Below, one piece after another: positions 15,971-24,132 of a stretch of DNA of 29,771 nucleotides (its first letter is position 1; every line of letters begins with the position of its first letter). The DNA comes from Sandaracinobacteroides sp041909755 (GTDB taxonomy: Bacteria > Pseudomonadota > Alphaproteobacteria > Sphingomonadales > Sphingomonadaceae), in assembly GCF_041909755.1 (NCBI RefSeq), contig NZ_JAYRCW010000021.1, positions 1-29,771 of the forward strand. Reading direction: 5' to 3'. The translations under genes and the position numbers were made by a program. Under the pieces are notes generated by a model. That model did no database searches. It saw nothing but the letters and a program-made list of their open reading frames with translations, and was not told where the DNA came from.

Positions 15971-16687
15971 TTATCCGCCAACGATGGTCGAAACGCCATC
16001 GCCGGCAAGCACCCGGGCGAGATTGCCTTCTTCCCGGATATTGAACACCACGATCGGGATGCGGTTGTCGCGGCACAGCGCGATCGCCGCCGCATCCATC
16101 ACCTTCAGATTGTCGGCCAGCACCTTGTCGAAGCCGATCCGCTCATAGCGCGTCGCGCCCGGGTTCGTCTTGGGGTCGCTGTCGTACACGCCATCCACCG
16201 ACGTGCCCTTGAACAGCGCGTCGCACTTCATCTCGGCCGCGCGCAGCGCCGCCCCGCTGTCGGTGGTGAAATAGGGGCTGCCGGTGCCGGCGGCGAAGAT
16301 CACCACCCGGCCCTTCTCCAGGTGCCGCTCCGCCCGGCGGCGGATATAGGGCTCGCACACGGCCGCCATCGGAATGGCCGACATCACGCGCGTCTCGACA
16401 CCCAGTTGCTCCAGCGCATCCTGCATCGCCAGCGCGTTCATCACGGTGGCCAGCATGCCCATGTAATCGGCCGTCGCCCGGTCCATGCCCTTGGCGGCGC
16501 CCGCCATCCCGCGAAAGATGTTGCCGCCGCCGATCACCAGGCACAGCTCCAGCCCGCGATCCTTCGCCGCCCGCACCTCGCCCGCCACGCGCTGCACGGT
16601 GGCCGGGTCGATGCCGAAGGCCTGGTCGCCCATGGCCGCTTCGCCCGAAAGCTTCAGGAGGATTCGCTTGTGGGGCGTAGGGGACAT
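15971..16687 (-). CDS. pyrH: UMP kinase
   Basis: A 238-residue hexameric amino-acid-kinase-family enzyme that phosphorylates UMP to UDP. It begins KRILLKLSGEAAMGD, with the phosphate-binding Lys and glycine loop, then CLVIGGGNIFRG, MDRATADYMGMLATVMNALA, and FAAGTGSPYFTTDSGAALRA, all diagnostic. The C-terminal part has KVMDAAAIALCRDNRIPIVVFN, ending in GVSTIVGG. ATG at 16687 with AGG 6 nt upstream. It is the first gene after the tsf terminator, so a promoter for the whole pyrH-fabZ operon is expected in 16688-16740; the dyads at 16704-16724 lie there. Confidence 0.97.
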   Translation of the reverse strand: MSPTPHKRILLKLSGEAAMGDQAFGIDPATVQRVAGEVRAAKDRGLELCLVIGGGNIFRGMAGAAKGMDRATADYMGMLATVMNALAMQDALEQLGVETRVMSAIPMAAVCEPYIRRRAERHLEKGRVVIFAAGTGSPYFTTDSGAALRAAEMKCDALFKGTSVDGVYDSDPKTNPGATRYERIGFDKVLADNLKVMDAAAIALCRDNRIPIVVFNIREEGNLARVLAGDGVSTIVGG

Positions 16688-16703
16688 GCGCTGCCTGACT
16701 GTT

Positions 16704-16724
16704 GGAACCTGTTCCGCTTAGCGG
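16704..16724. promoter_or_regulatory. Two adjoining dyads upstream of pyrH
   Basis: GGAAC-CT-GTTCC (16704-16715) is directly followed by the palindrome CCGCTTAGCGG (16714-16724), both within 40 nt of the pyrH start and beyond the tsf terminator. The spot suits an operator or a leader structure for the pyrH operon. I could not fit convincing -35/-10 boxes around it. Confidence 0.3.
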
Positions 16725-16739
16725 CGTGCGGCGGACATG

Positions 16740-16770
16740 AAAAGGGCGCGCCGGCAGTGCCGGCGCGCCC
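16740..16770 (-). terminator. Strong intrinsic terminator of rpsB-tsf
   Basis: GGGCGCGCCGGC (16744-16755) and GCCGGCGCGCCC (16759-16770) form a perfect 12-bp stem with a 3-nt loop. On the minus strand it is followed by TTTT (complement of 16740-16743). It begins 20 nt after the tsf stop. Confidence 0.9.
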
Positions 16771-16789
16771 CGATCAATTCCGCGCGGAT

Positions 16790-17719
16790 TTACGCGACGC
16801 CGGCGGCAGCCGCCACTTCGGCCGCGAAGTCGCTCTCGGCCTTCTCGATGCCTTCACCCAGCTGGAAGCGGATGAACTTGGCGACGAGCAGGTTGCCCGA
16901 CAGGCGCTTGGCTTCGGTGGCGATGAAATCGCCCACCTTCGACTTGCCGTCGATCACGAACACCTGGCTCAGCAGCGCCTGTTCGCCGGCGAACTTCTTC
17001 ACCGCGCCATCCACCATCCGCTCGATGATGTCGGCGGGCTTGCCCGAACCGGCGGCCTTTTCGGCGGCAATGGCGCGCTCGCGCTCCAGCAGCGCCGGAT
17101 CGATCTGCTCGATCGAAAGCGCCAGCGGGTTCGCGGCCGCCACATGCATGGCCACCTGCTTGCCGATCGTCATCAGCGCATCCTTGTCGGCAATGTCGCT
17201 GTCGATGGCGACAAGCACGCCGATCTTGCCAAGGCCGGGGGCCGCGGCATTGTGGATGTAGGAGGCGACCACGCCGGTCGCTTCCAGAACGGCCGCGCGG
17301 CGCAGCACCTGCTGCTCGCCGATAGTGGCGATGTTGTGGGTCAGCACGTCCTGCACGCTGCCGCCGCCCGCCGGATAGTCGGCAGCCAGCAGGTCTTCCA
17401 CCTTGTCGCCCTTGGCCAGCGCCACGCCGGCGATTTCCTTCACGAAGCCCTGGAACTGCGCGTTCTTGGCGACGAAGTCGGTTTCGGCGTTCACTTCCAC
17501 CACGGCGCCACGGTTGCCGGAAACGGCAACGCCCACCAGGCCTTCGGCAGCCGTGCGGCCCGACTTCTTCGCGGCAGAGGCAAGGCCCTTCGCGCGCAGC
17601 CAGTCGATCGCCTTCTCGATTTCGCCTTCCACTTCGACGAGCGCCTTCTTCGCGTCCATCATGCCCGCGCCGGTCAGGTCGCGGAGTTCCTTGACGAGGG
17701 TGGCGGTAATGTTGGCCAT
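16790..17719 (-). CDS. tsf: Translation elongation factor Ts
   Basis: A 309-residue guanine-nucleotide exchange factor for EF-Tu. The ATG at 17719 gives MANITATLVKELRDLTGAGM, the family's UBA-like N-terminus with MMDAKKALVEVEGEIEKAIDWLR; the frame is open upstream into rpsB's 3' region but without similarity, and a GAGGAG-like purine run stands just upstream of the ATG. The core TDFVAKN motif, in EVNAETDFVAKNAQF, contacts EF-Tu. The C-terminal domain is long, as usual in proteobacteria, and reads KSKVGDFIATEAKRLSGN. It follows rpsB after a 115-nt gap filled by two hairpins and ends at a strong terminator. Confidence 0.97.
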   Translation of the reverse strand: MANITATLVKELRDLTGAGMMDAKKALVEVEGEIEKAIDWLRAKGLASAAKKSGRTAAEGLVGVAVSGNRGAVVEVNAETDFVAKNAQFQGFVKEIAGVALAKGDKVEDLLAADYPAGGGSVQDVLTHNIATIGEQQVLRRAAVLEATGVVASYIHNAAAPGLGKIGVLVAIDSDIADKDALMTIGKQVAMHVAAANPLALSIEQIDPALLERERAIAAEKAAGSGKPADIIERMVDGAVKKFAGEQALLSQVFVIDGKSKVGDFIATEAKRLSGNLLVAKFIRFQLGEGIEKAESDFAAEVAAAAGVA

Positions 17720-17757
17720 GTTCGGCTCCTCTTCTCTTTCGAATTCTGGTCTTAAGG

Positions 17758-17794
17758 GTTCGGGGGGCTGCACGGCTCCGTGCAACCCCCGAAC
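17758..17794 (-). promoter_or_regulatory. Long hairpin in the rpsB-tsf intergenic region
   Basis: GTTCGGGGG (17758-17766) pairs with CCCCCGAAC (17786-17794), and inside it TGCACGG (17769-17775) pairs with CCGTGCA (17778-17784), giving a nearly continuous 16-bp stem with one small internal loop. On the minus-strand transcript it lies about 40 nt before the tsf start. No uridine run follows (the transcript continues CCTTAAGACC), so it is more likely an attenuator or RNase-processing signal that sets the rpsB:tsf ratio than a full terminator. Confidence 0.65.
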
Positions 17795-17809
17795 GTCAGT
17801 TTGATGACA

Positions 17810-17829
17810 CGGCGGGAAAAACCCCGCCG
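17810..17829 (-). promoter_or_regulatory. Short hairpin just after the rpsB stop
   Basis: CGGCGGG (17810-17816) and CCCGCCG (17823-17829) form a 7-bp stem. On the transcript its loop is uridine-rich. It starts a few bases after the rpsB stop codon and precedes the longer hairpin at 17758-17794. Confidence 0.55.
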
Positions 17830-17834
17830 GAATC

Positions 17835-18590
17835 TCAGGCGGAAAGCGCCGGGTCCAGCTCGGGCTCGGCCTGGGCGCCCAGGTCGACGCCCTGGTCGGC
17901 CATGCGGCCATGCTTGCCGGCCAGGATCGAATCCGCCACCGCGTTGCAGTACAGCTGGATGGCGCGGCTGGCATCGTCGTTGCCCGGAACCGGGAAGGCG
18001 ATGTTGGCCGGATCGCAGTTGGAATCCAGGATCGCGATCACCGGGATGCCAAGGACATTGGCTTCCTTGATGGCGAGGTCTTCCTTGTTCACGTCCACCA
18101 CGAACATCAGGTCGGGCAGGCCGTTCATGTCGCGGATGCCGCCCAGCGAGGCTTCGAACTTGTCGCGCTCGCGGGTCATCTTCAGCACTTCCTTCTTGGT
18201 GAAGCCGTGCGTGTCGCCCGAAAGCTGCTCTTCAAGCGTCTTGAAGCGCTTGATCGAGGCCGAGATGGTCTTCCAGTTGGTCAGCATGCCGCCCAGCCAG
18301 CGGTGGTTCACATAATGCTGGCCCGAACGCCGCGCCGCTTCCGCGATCGGCTCCTGCGCCTGGCGCTTGGTGCCGACGAACAGCACCTTGCCGCCGGCGG
18401 CCGAGGTGGCGCGCACGAAATCCAGCGCGCGCGCGAACAGCGGCACCGTCTGCGACAGGTCAAGGATGTGAACGCCGTTGCGCTCGCCGAAGATGTAGGG
18501 CTTCATCTTCGGGTTCCAGCGGTGGGTCTGGTGGCCGAAATGGGCGCCAGCTTCCAGCAGCGCCTGCATCGACACGTCATGTGCCGTCAT
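17835..18590 (-). CDS. rpsB: 30S ribosomal protein S2
   Basis: A 251-residue S2 protein of the small subunit, needed for S1 binding. The N-terminus has MQALLEAGAHFGHQTHRWNP and then KPYIFGERNGVHILDLSQTV; the middle reads VLFVGTKRQAQEPI and HYVNHRWLGGMLTNWKTI; then DLMFVVDVNKEDLAIKEANV and PVIAILDSNCDP. All are diagnostic. The ATG at 18590 is preceded by AGGAG about 9 nt upstream. The C-terminal tail is acidic (QAEPELDPALSA). It is the first gene of rpsB-tsf; the promoter should lie in the 98 nt up to the end of yhhN. Confidence 0.97.
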   Translation of the reverse strand: MTAHDVSMQALLEAGAHFGHQTHRWNPKMKPYIFGERNGVHILDLSQTVPLFARALDFVRATSAAGGKVLFVGTKRQAQEPIAEAARRSGQHYVNHRWLGGMLTNWKTISASIKRFKTLEEQLSGDTHGFTKKEVLKMTRERDKFEASLGGIRDMNGLPDLMFVVDVNKEDLAIKEANVLGIPVIAILDSNCDPANIAFPVPGNDDASRAIQLYCNAVADSILAGKHGRMADQGVDLGAQAEPELDPALSA

Positions 18591-18630
18591 GGTCTTTTCT
18601 CCTAACCGGTTGGTTCCGCCGCGAAGGTAA

Positions 18631-18648
18631 GCCCGACTGTGGCCGGGC
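18631..18648 (-). promoter_or_regulatory. Hairpin in the rpsB leader
   Basis: GCCCG (18631-18635) and CGGGC (18644-18648) make a 5-bp stem about 45 nt upstream of the rpsB start; flanking ACCGG/CCGGT blocks might extend the structure. It is the only structure I see in the 98-nt gap upstream of rpsB and could belong to an S2 leader. No clear -35/-10 pair was found. Confidence 0.3.
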
Positions 18649-18688
18649 ACCGGAAGGTTTCCCCTCGCGTGTGGGATGGGCGGCGCAA

Positions 18689-19363
18689 CTAGTGTCGGGC
18701 GGCTCCGGAGTCAAGTCCGGGCCCGCCCAGCGCCTTGGCGACACCCCATGCGATCAGCGCCTGCCCGGCGAAATAGGTCGCCCACACCGCCAGATCGGCC
18801 CAGCCGACATTGGCGATCAGGCCCATCCGCGCAAAGATCAGCAGGTCGCTCAGCACGAACAGCAGCGCCCCCGCCGCCGCCAGCGGAAAGCGGGACATCA
18901 TTGCGCACGCCGCCATCGCAGCCAGGAACAGCGTATAGAAGGCGACGGGCGGCGCCCAGTCCGGGCTGGCAAGCGCGAAGGCCAGCGCCACCGTTCCCGC
19001 CACGAAGGCGGCCCCCAGCGCCACATCCTTCAGCCCCACGCCCGCCCGCCGATTCCGCAGGTAAAGCGCGATCGCCACCACATGCCCCAGCGCGAAAATG
19101 GCGGCTCCTGCGATGAAGTGAATCTCCAGCACCATGTCGGCCGTCGCGCCCAGCACCAGCACGGTCGCCAGCAGCCTGTGGTCAGCGCTGGTGCCCTGCC
19201 GGCTCGCCCAGGTCGCCAGCAGGCCCACGCCCGCGCCCTTCCAGGCGATCGCCGCCCAGTCCGGCAGGGGAACGGCCCAGCTGACGACATAGCTGATCCC
19301 GGCGGCCAGCGCCGCGAGGAAGATCAGCGGCGCCTGAACACCGGCCTTCGCGCCAGCGCTCAC
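18689..19363 (-). CDS. YhhN family membrane protein (lysoplasmalogenase-like)
   Basis: A 224-residue integral membrane protein with seven to eight hydrophobic segments spread over its whole length. The YhhN family pattern is seen in LLATVLVLGATADMVLEI (conserved Asp) and in ALLFVLSDLLIFARMG, where the second Asp of the family's active-site pair would be; GHVVAIALYL lies between. Characterised members hydrolyse the vinyl-ether bond of lysoplasmalogens, but bacterial members may act on other lipids. The GTG at 19363 overlaps the stop of the upstream DUF1993 gene as GTGA. It is the last gene of the proS-to-yhhN run. Confidence 0.85.
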   Translation of the reverse strand: MSAGAKAGVQAPLIFLAALAAGISYVVSWAVPLPDWAAIAWKGAGVGLLATWASRQGTSADHRLLATVLVLGATADMVLEIHFIAGAAIFALGHVVAIALYLRNRRAGVGLKDVALGAAFVAGTVALAFALASPDWAPPVAFYTLFLAAMAACAMMSRFPLAAAGALLFVLSDLLIFARMGLIANVGWADLAVWATYFAGQALIAWGVAKALGGPGLDSGAARH

Positions 19364-19881
19364 ATCTTCATCCGAAGCTGGCCCAGGAAATCGCGCTTGC
19401 CCAGCCCCACGCCCTTCGCCCGCATGATCGCATAGGCCGCCGTCGCGTGAAAATAGAAGTTCGGCTGCGCGAACGAGAGAAGGTAATTCTCCGCCGTGAA
19501 GGGCAGTTTCATGCCCGGCAGCACAAAGGTCATGTCCCGGCCGATGAGGCCTTCCATTTCCTCGGCCGTCACCGCCGCCAGCCCGTCGGCGGCCTTCGCC
19601 AGCAGCGCCTTCATCCCCGCGAAATCGCCGGGCATGGCGCCGCCCATCCCGTCGATCGTTCCGGCCCGCACGCCCTCGATCGCGCCGAAGCTGTGCTGGG
19701 CGACGGACTTGATCTGGAAGCTGAAGGGCAGCATCGATTCATGCAGGCTCGCGCCCACGATCGCCGCCTCCCCGCAGCCCTGCTCCGCGCACCAGCCCTC
19801 GGCCTTGTCCAGCAGCGCCTGCACAGACCCCAGGATCTGCCGCGTGCTGGGCACGAAGGCGTCGTAAAGCGAAATCGGCAT
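19360..19881 (-). CDS. DUF1993 family protein
   Basis: A 173-residue soluble protein of the DUF1993 family, whose members have a DinB-like four-helix arrangement. The N-terminus reads MPISLYDAFVPSTRQILGSV, typical of the family, with LHESMLPFSFQIKSVAQH (conserved His) and LPFTAENYLLSFAQPNFYFHAT near the C-terminus. His residues in LHESM, VAQHSF and FYFHAT could form a metal site as in DinB proteins, but the function is unknown. ATG at 19881, 50 nt after dnaE; it is coupled to yhhN by a GTGA overlap. Confidence 0.85.
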   Translation of the reverse strand: MPISLYDAFVPSTRQILGSVQALLDKAEGWCAEQGCGEAAIVGASLHESMLPFSFQIKSVAQHSFGAIEGVRAGTIDGMGGAMPGDFAGMKALLAKAADGLAAVTAEEMEGLIGRDMTFVLPGMKLPFTAENYLLSFAQPNFYFHATAAYAIMRAKGVGLGKRDFLGQLRMKM

Positions 19882-19931
19882 GCATCTCTCCCCTTGTCCG
19901 TTCCGGTGAAGTCTAGGCCGCGCGCCGCCCC

Positions 19932-22900
19932 TCAGGCAACCAGCCGCAGGGGCTGGCTCATCGCCTCGATCCGCGCGGCCGCGATTCCGGGCAGCTGCCC
20001 GATTTCCGCCTCGGCACCCGCCGGCAGCAGGAAATCCTGCCCCAGCCGGATCTGCGCCGTTCCGCCATGCGCCATCGGCACGATCGCCTCCACCACGCTG
20101 CGCCCGCCGCGCGGCAGCCAGGCGGCAAGCGCGGGCAGCAGCCCCGGCTGCGCATCCGCCGCCAGCTCGATCGACAGCAGTGCCCGCACCGATTTCACCA
20201 GCGCGTTCAGCGGCGTACCGTTCTGGATCGTCAGGCGCGGGCTTTCATCGCCCTCGCGCCATTGCAGTTCCACGTCCAGCAGCAGCGGCTCGCCGGCGGC
20301 GAGGCCCGCGGCCAGCGCCTCCTGCGCCTCCGCGTTGAAGCAGGTCGCCCCCCATTTGCCCGACTGGTCCGTCAGGTCCGCCATCATGTAGCGCCGGTCC
20401 GGCCCCTTGCCCTGCGGCACCCGCCAGCGCGTGTCCTCCACAAGGCCCGCCATCTTCACGCCCTGCCGGGTGCCAGCGGGGGCCCGGCGCGCCAGCGCAT
20501 CCACCGCCGTCACCACATGCATTGCCGCCAGCACGGCCGAATGCGCCTCGACAGGATGGCCCGAAAACCAGAAGCCGAACGCCTCGCGCTCCTTGGAAAG
20601 CCGCTCGCCCAGCACCCAAGGCTTCGCATCGGGCAGCAGCACGGCTTCGGCCGCCGAATCCCCGCCGAACAGCCCGCCCTGCCCCGTCAGCCGCTGCTCC
20701 GCCGCGCGCGTCGCCGCCGCCATCAGAAGCTCCGCGCCCTCGAACACCCGCGCCCGGTCCAGCCCGAAGCAGTCGAACGCCCCCGCGCTCGCCAGCGCTT
20801 CCATCTGCCGCCGGTTCAGCGCGCGCGGATCGATGCGGTTCACGAAGTCGTCCAGGCTCAGGAACGGCCCGTTCGCCGCCCGTTCCCGCACGATGTCCTC
20901 CATCGCGCCCTCGCCCACGCCCTTCAACGCCCCCAGCGCATAGCGCACGGCGATCCGGCCGTCGTGGTCCTCCAGGCTGAAATCCGCGGCCGACGCATTG
21001 ATGCACGGCCCCAGCAACGGCACGTCCAGCCGCCGCATGTCGTCCACGAACACCGCCAGCTTGTCGGTCAGATGGATGTCATAGGCCATCGATCCGGCAA
21101 AGAAGGCGGCGGCATGATGATGCTTCAGCCAGGCCGTCTGCCAGGCGACCAGCGCATAGGCGGCCGCATGGCTCTTGTTGAAGCCGTAACCGGCGAACTT
21201 GTCGACCAGGTTGAAGATGAACTCGGCCTGCGTGTCCGGCACGCCCTTGGCCTTCGCGCCCTCCACGAAACGCGCCCGCTGCGCGTCCATCTCCGCCTGG
21301 ATCTTCTTGCCCATCGCCCGGCGCAGCAGGTCGGCCTCGCCCAGCGAGTATCCGGCCAGCACCTGCGCGATCTGCATCACCTGTTCCTGGTAGATGATCA
21401 CGCCATAGGTCGGCTTCAGGATCGGCTCCAGCATGGGGTGCAGGTAATCCGGCTCCTCCCGGCCCCATTTCCGCGCCGCAAAGCTCGGGATGTTGTCCAT
21501 CGGGCCGGGGCGGTAAAGCGCGCCCAGCGCGATGATGTCCTCGAACAGGGTCGGCTTCACCAGCGCCAGCGCCCGGCGCATGCCTTCGGATTCGAACTGG
21601 AACACCCCCACCGTGTCGCCGCGCGTCATCATCTGATAGACATCGGCATCGTCCCACGGCAGCCGGTCCAGATCGATCTCCACCCCCCGCCCGGCCAGCA
21701 GCTTCTTCGCCCGCGCCAGCACCGACAGGGTCTTCAGCCCCAGGAAGTCGAACTTCACCAGCCCCGCTTCCTCGGCCCATTTCAGGTCGAACTGCGTCAC
21801 CGGGAAATCGGATCGGGGGTCGCGATACAGCGGCACCAGCTCCGACAGGTTCCGGTCCCCGATCACCACGCCCGCCGCATGGGTAGAGGAGTGGCGCGGC
21901 CGGTTTTCCAGTTGCAGGCCCACCTGGATCAGCCGCTCCACCTTGGGGTCGGCCGCCATCTCCTGCTTCAGCTCCGGCACGCCGTTCAGCGTCCGGTTCA
22001 GGTCCCAGGGGTCGGCCGGGTTGGCCGGGATCAGGTTCGAAAGCCGGTTCACCTGCCCATAGGGCAGCTGCATCACCCGCCCCACATCCTTCACCACCGC
22101 GCGGGCCTTCAGCGTTCCGAAGGTGATGATCTGCGCGACCTGCTCGCGGCCATATTTCTGCTGCACATAGCGGATCACTTCTTCCCGCCGCGTTTCGCAG
22201 AAATCGATATCGAAGTCAGGCATGGACTTGCGCTCGGGGTTCAGGAACCGCTCGAACAGCAGGCCCAGCGCCAGCGGGTCCAGATCGGTGATCTGCAACG
22301 CCCAGGCAACGGCGGAACCCGCGCCGGATCCCCGCCCCGGCCCCACTGGAATGTCCTGCGCCTTCGACCACTGGATGAAGTCGGCCACGATCAGGAAGTA
22401 GCCGGAAAAGCCCATGTCCCCGATGATCTTCAGCTCGAAGGCCAGCCGCTCCCAATAGGGGGCCTCGTCCACCGACATCGCCGCCAGCCGCCGCCGCAGC
22501 CCTTCCTCCGCCAGCCGCACCAGCTCGGCCTTCTCGGCCTCCGCATCGGGCACCAGCTTGGGCAGCACGGGGTCGCGCTTCTTCAGGGCGAATGCGCAGC
22601 GCTTCGCCACATGCTCCGTCATCGCCAGCGCTTCGGGCAGGTCCGCGAAGCGCTCCGCCATTTCGGCGGCGGTCGGCAGATAATGGCGTGGGTTGGATCG
22701 CTTGCGGTCCGCCGATTCCAGATAGGCGCCGTCCGCGATGCACAGCATCACGTCGTGCGCGGCATGGCCCGAAGGCTCCAGGAAGCGCGCCGGATTGGTC
22801 GCCACGATGGGCAGCCCCTGCGCATGCGCCAGCGCCAGCAGCCCATGCTCGCTCGCCTTTTCCACCGGATCGCCGGTGCGGGAAATCTCCACGAACAGCC

Positions 22901-23387
22901 GGTCGCCGAACAGCTGCTTCAGCCGCGCGGCCAGCGCCTCCGCGTCCTCGGCCTGCCCCTCGGCCAGCAGTTTCGCCAGCGCGCCGTCGGCCCCGCCCGT
23001 CAGCGCCAGCAGCCCCTCGCTGCGCCCCGCCAGCCGTTCCAGCCCCCCCTCGCCCTCCATATGCGTGGCAGACACCAGCTGCAGCAGATTCTGCCACCCC
23101 GTTTCGGTCTGCGCATAGAGCACCAGATGATCGACAGGCGGCTTCGCGCCGGGCCGCAGCGACCCGGGCGGCATATCCCGCACGATGGGCAGCAGCGTGC
23201 CAATCAGCGGCTGCACGCCTTCATCCATGCAGGCCTTGGAAAAGGCCATGGCGGCAAACAGCGCCCCACGATCCGTCAGCCCGATGGCCGGAAACCCGCG
23301 CTTGGCCGCCTCCTTCGCCAGCGCCTTCACCTCGATGGTGGATTCCAGCATCGAAAAGCAGCTCTGCACGCGAAGGGGAATGAACAT
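19932..23387 (-). CDS. dnaE: DNA polymerase III alpha subunit
   Basis: The replicative polymerase, 1151 residues (E. coli 1160). The ATG at 23387 is chosen: it gives MFIPLRVQSCFSMLESTIEV, the standard PHP-domain opening, with AAGG upstream; a longer frame to 23474 runs into the end of lolD. Polymerase aspartates are Asp391 and Asp393 in MPDFDIDFCETRREEVI, and Asp547 in VKFDFLGLKTLSVL. Later parts include the fingers YRPGPMDNIPSFAARKWG, YQEQVMQIAQVLAGYSLGEA, GYGFNKSHAAAYALVAWQTA, the helix-hairpin-helix region and an OB domain (RYMMADLTDQSGKW). In the PHP domain, His positions in HLRVHS are Pro4 and Gln8, so metal-dependent proofreading is not expected. Confidence 0.97.
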   Translation of the reverse strand: MFIPLRVQSCFSMLESTIEVKALAKEAAKRGFPAIGLTDRGALFAAMAFSKACMDEGVQPLIGTLLPIVRDMPPGSLRPGAKPPVDHLVLYAQTETGWQNLLQLVSATHMEGEGGLERLAGRSEGLLALTGGADGALAKLLAEGQAEDAEALAARLKQLFGDRLFVEISRTGDPVEKASEHGLLALAHAQGLPIVATNPARFLEPSGHAAHDVMLCIADGAYLESADRKRSNPRHYLPTAAEMAERFADLPEALAMTEHVAKRCAFALKKRDPVLPKLVPDAEAEKAELVRLAEEGLRRRLAAMSVDEAPYWERLAFELKIIGDMGFSGYFLIVADFIQWSKAQDIPVGPGRGSGAGSAVAWALQITDLDPLALGLLFERFLNPERKSMPDFDIDFCETRREEVIRYVQQKYGREQVAQIITFGTLKARAVVKDVGRVMQLPYGQVNRLSNLIPANPADPWDLNRTLNGVPELKQEMAADPKVERLIQVGLQLENRPRHSSTHAAGVVIGDRNLSELVPLYRDPRSDFPVTQFDLKWAEEAGLVKFDFLGLKTLSVLARAKKLLAGRGVEIDLDRLPWDDADVYQMMTRGDTVGVFQFESEGMRRALALVKPTLFEDIIALGALYRPGPMDNIPSFAARKWGREEPDYLHPMLEPILKPTYGVIIYQEQVMQIAQVLAGYSLGEADLLRRAMGKKIQAEMDAQRARFVEGAKAKGVPDTQAEFIFNLVDKFAGYGFNKSHAAAYALVAWQTAWLKHHHAAAFFAGSMAYDIHLTDKLAVFVDDMRRLDVPLLGPCINASAADFSLEDHDGRIAVRYALGALKGVGEGAMEDIVRERAANGPFLSLDDFVNRIDPRALNRRQMEALASAGAFDCFGLDRARVFEGAELLMAAATRAAEQRLTGQGGLFGGDSAAEAVLLPDAKPWVLGERLSKEREAFGFWFSGHPVEAHSAVLAAMHVVTAVDALARRAPAGTRQGVKMAGLVEDTRWRVPQGKGPDRRYMMADLTDQSGKWGATCFNAEAQEALAAGLAAGEPLLLDVELQWREGDESPRLTIQNGTPLNALVKSVRALLSIELAADAQPGLLPALAAWLPRGGRSVVEAIVPMAHGGTAQIRLGQDFLLPAGAEAEIGQLPGIAAARIEAMSQPLRLVA

Positions 23388-23451
23388 GGCCAAACCTTGG
23401 TCCTGCAAGCGCCCGACCTCAAGCGCCGCCGGCAACATAGCTGGGGACAAA

Positions 23452-24132
23452 TCAGCCTTCCACCAGCACCCCATGGTCCAGCCGCACCACCCTATCCATC
23501 CGCGCGGCCAGCGCCCGGTTGTGCGTCGCCACCAGCGCGGCAGAACCCTGTTCGCGCACCAGCCGCAGGAACTCGTCCAGCACCTTCGCCGCCGTGTCCT
23601 CGTCCAGGTTGCCTGTGGGTTCGTCGGCCAGCACCAGCACCGGGCGGTTCGCCAGCGCCCGCGCCACCGCCACCCGCTGCTGCTCCCCGCCGGACAGCTG
23701 CGCCGGCCGGTGATGCAGCCGCGCGCCCAGCCCCAGCCCGGTCAGCAATTCGCTCGCACGCTGTTCGGCTGCGGCCTTGTCCGTGCCCTTCACCAGCTGC
23801 GGCATCACCACATTTTCCGCCGCCGAGAAATCCGGCAGCAGATGGTGGAACTGATAGACGAAGCCCAGCTTCTCCCGGCGCAGCGCGGTTCGCGCCTGGT
23901 CCGTCAGGTCGGCCGCCTCCACGCCGTCGATGGCGATCCGTCCGCCGAACCCGCCTTCCAGCAGCCCGGCCGCCTGCAGCAGGGTGGATTTGCCGGAACC
24001 CGAAGGCCCCAGCAGCGCCACGATCTCGCCCCGGCTCAGCGTCAGGTCCACGCCGCGCAGCACCTCGATCGTGGTGCCTCCCTGCCGGAAGCTGCGGGTC
24101 AGCCCCGCCAGCCGAAGTGCCGCCTCACTCAT
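23452..24132 (-). CDS. lolD: Lipoprotein-release ABC transporter ATPase LolD
   Basis: A 226-residue ABC ATPase with Walker A GPSGSGKST, Q-loop GFVYQFHHLLPDFSAAENV, signature LSGGEQQRVAVARAL, and Walker B VLVLADEPTGNLDED. The LolD/MacB subfamily shows in YQFHHLLPDF and in EPTGNLD. With the permease encoded just upstream it releases outer-membrane lipoproteins from the inner membrane to LolA. Its ATG at 24132 overlaps the permease gene by 8 nt. The C-terminus reads ATHNRALAARMDRVVRLDHG (H-loop His). It ends 64 nt before dnaE. Confidence 0.94.
   Translation of the reverse strand: MSEAALRLAGLTRSFRQGGTTIEVLRGVDLTLSRGEIVALLGPSGSGKSTLLQAAGLLEGGFGGRIAIDGVEAADLTDQARTALRREKLGFVYQFHHLLPDFSAAENVVMPQLVKGTDKAAAEQRASELLTGLGLGARLHHRPAQLSGGEQQRVAVARALANRPVLVLADEPTGNLDEDTAAKVLDEFLRLVREQGSAALVATHNRALAARMDRVVRLDHGVLVEG

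Noticed and set aside
16704..16728. EcfG-type promoter (GGAAC-N16-CGTT) on the plus strand
   Set aside because: The second box reads CGTG and it would drive antisense into tsf; no gene fits.
17797..17809. The 13-mer CAGTTTGATGACA occurs here and at 26771-26783
   Set aside because: By rough count several identical 13-base pairs are expected by chance in a window of this size, so the repeat alone means little; only the PHO-box likeness of the second copy was kept.
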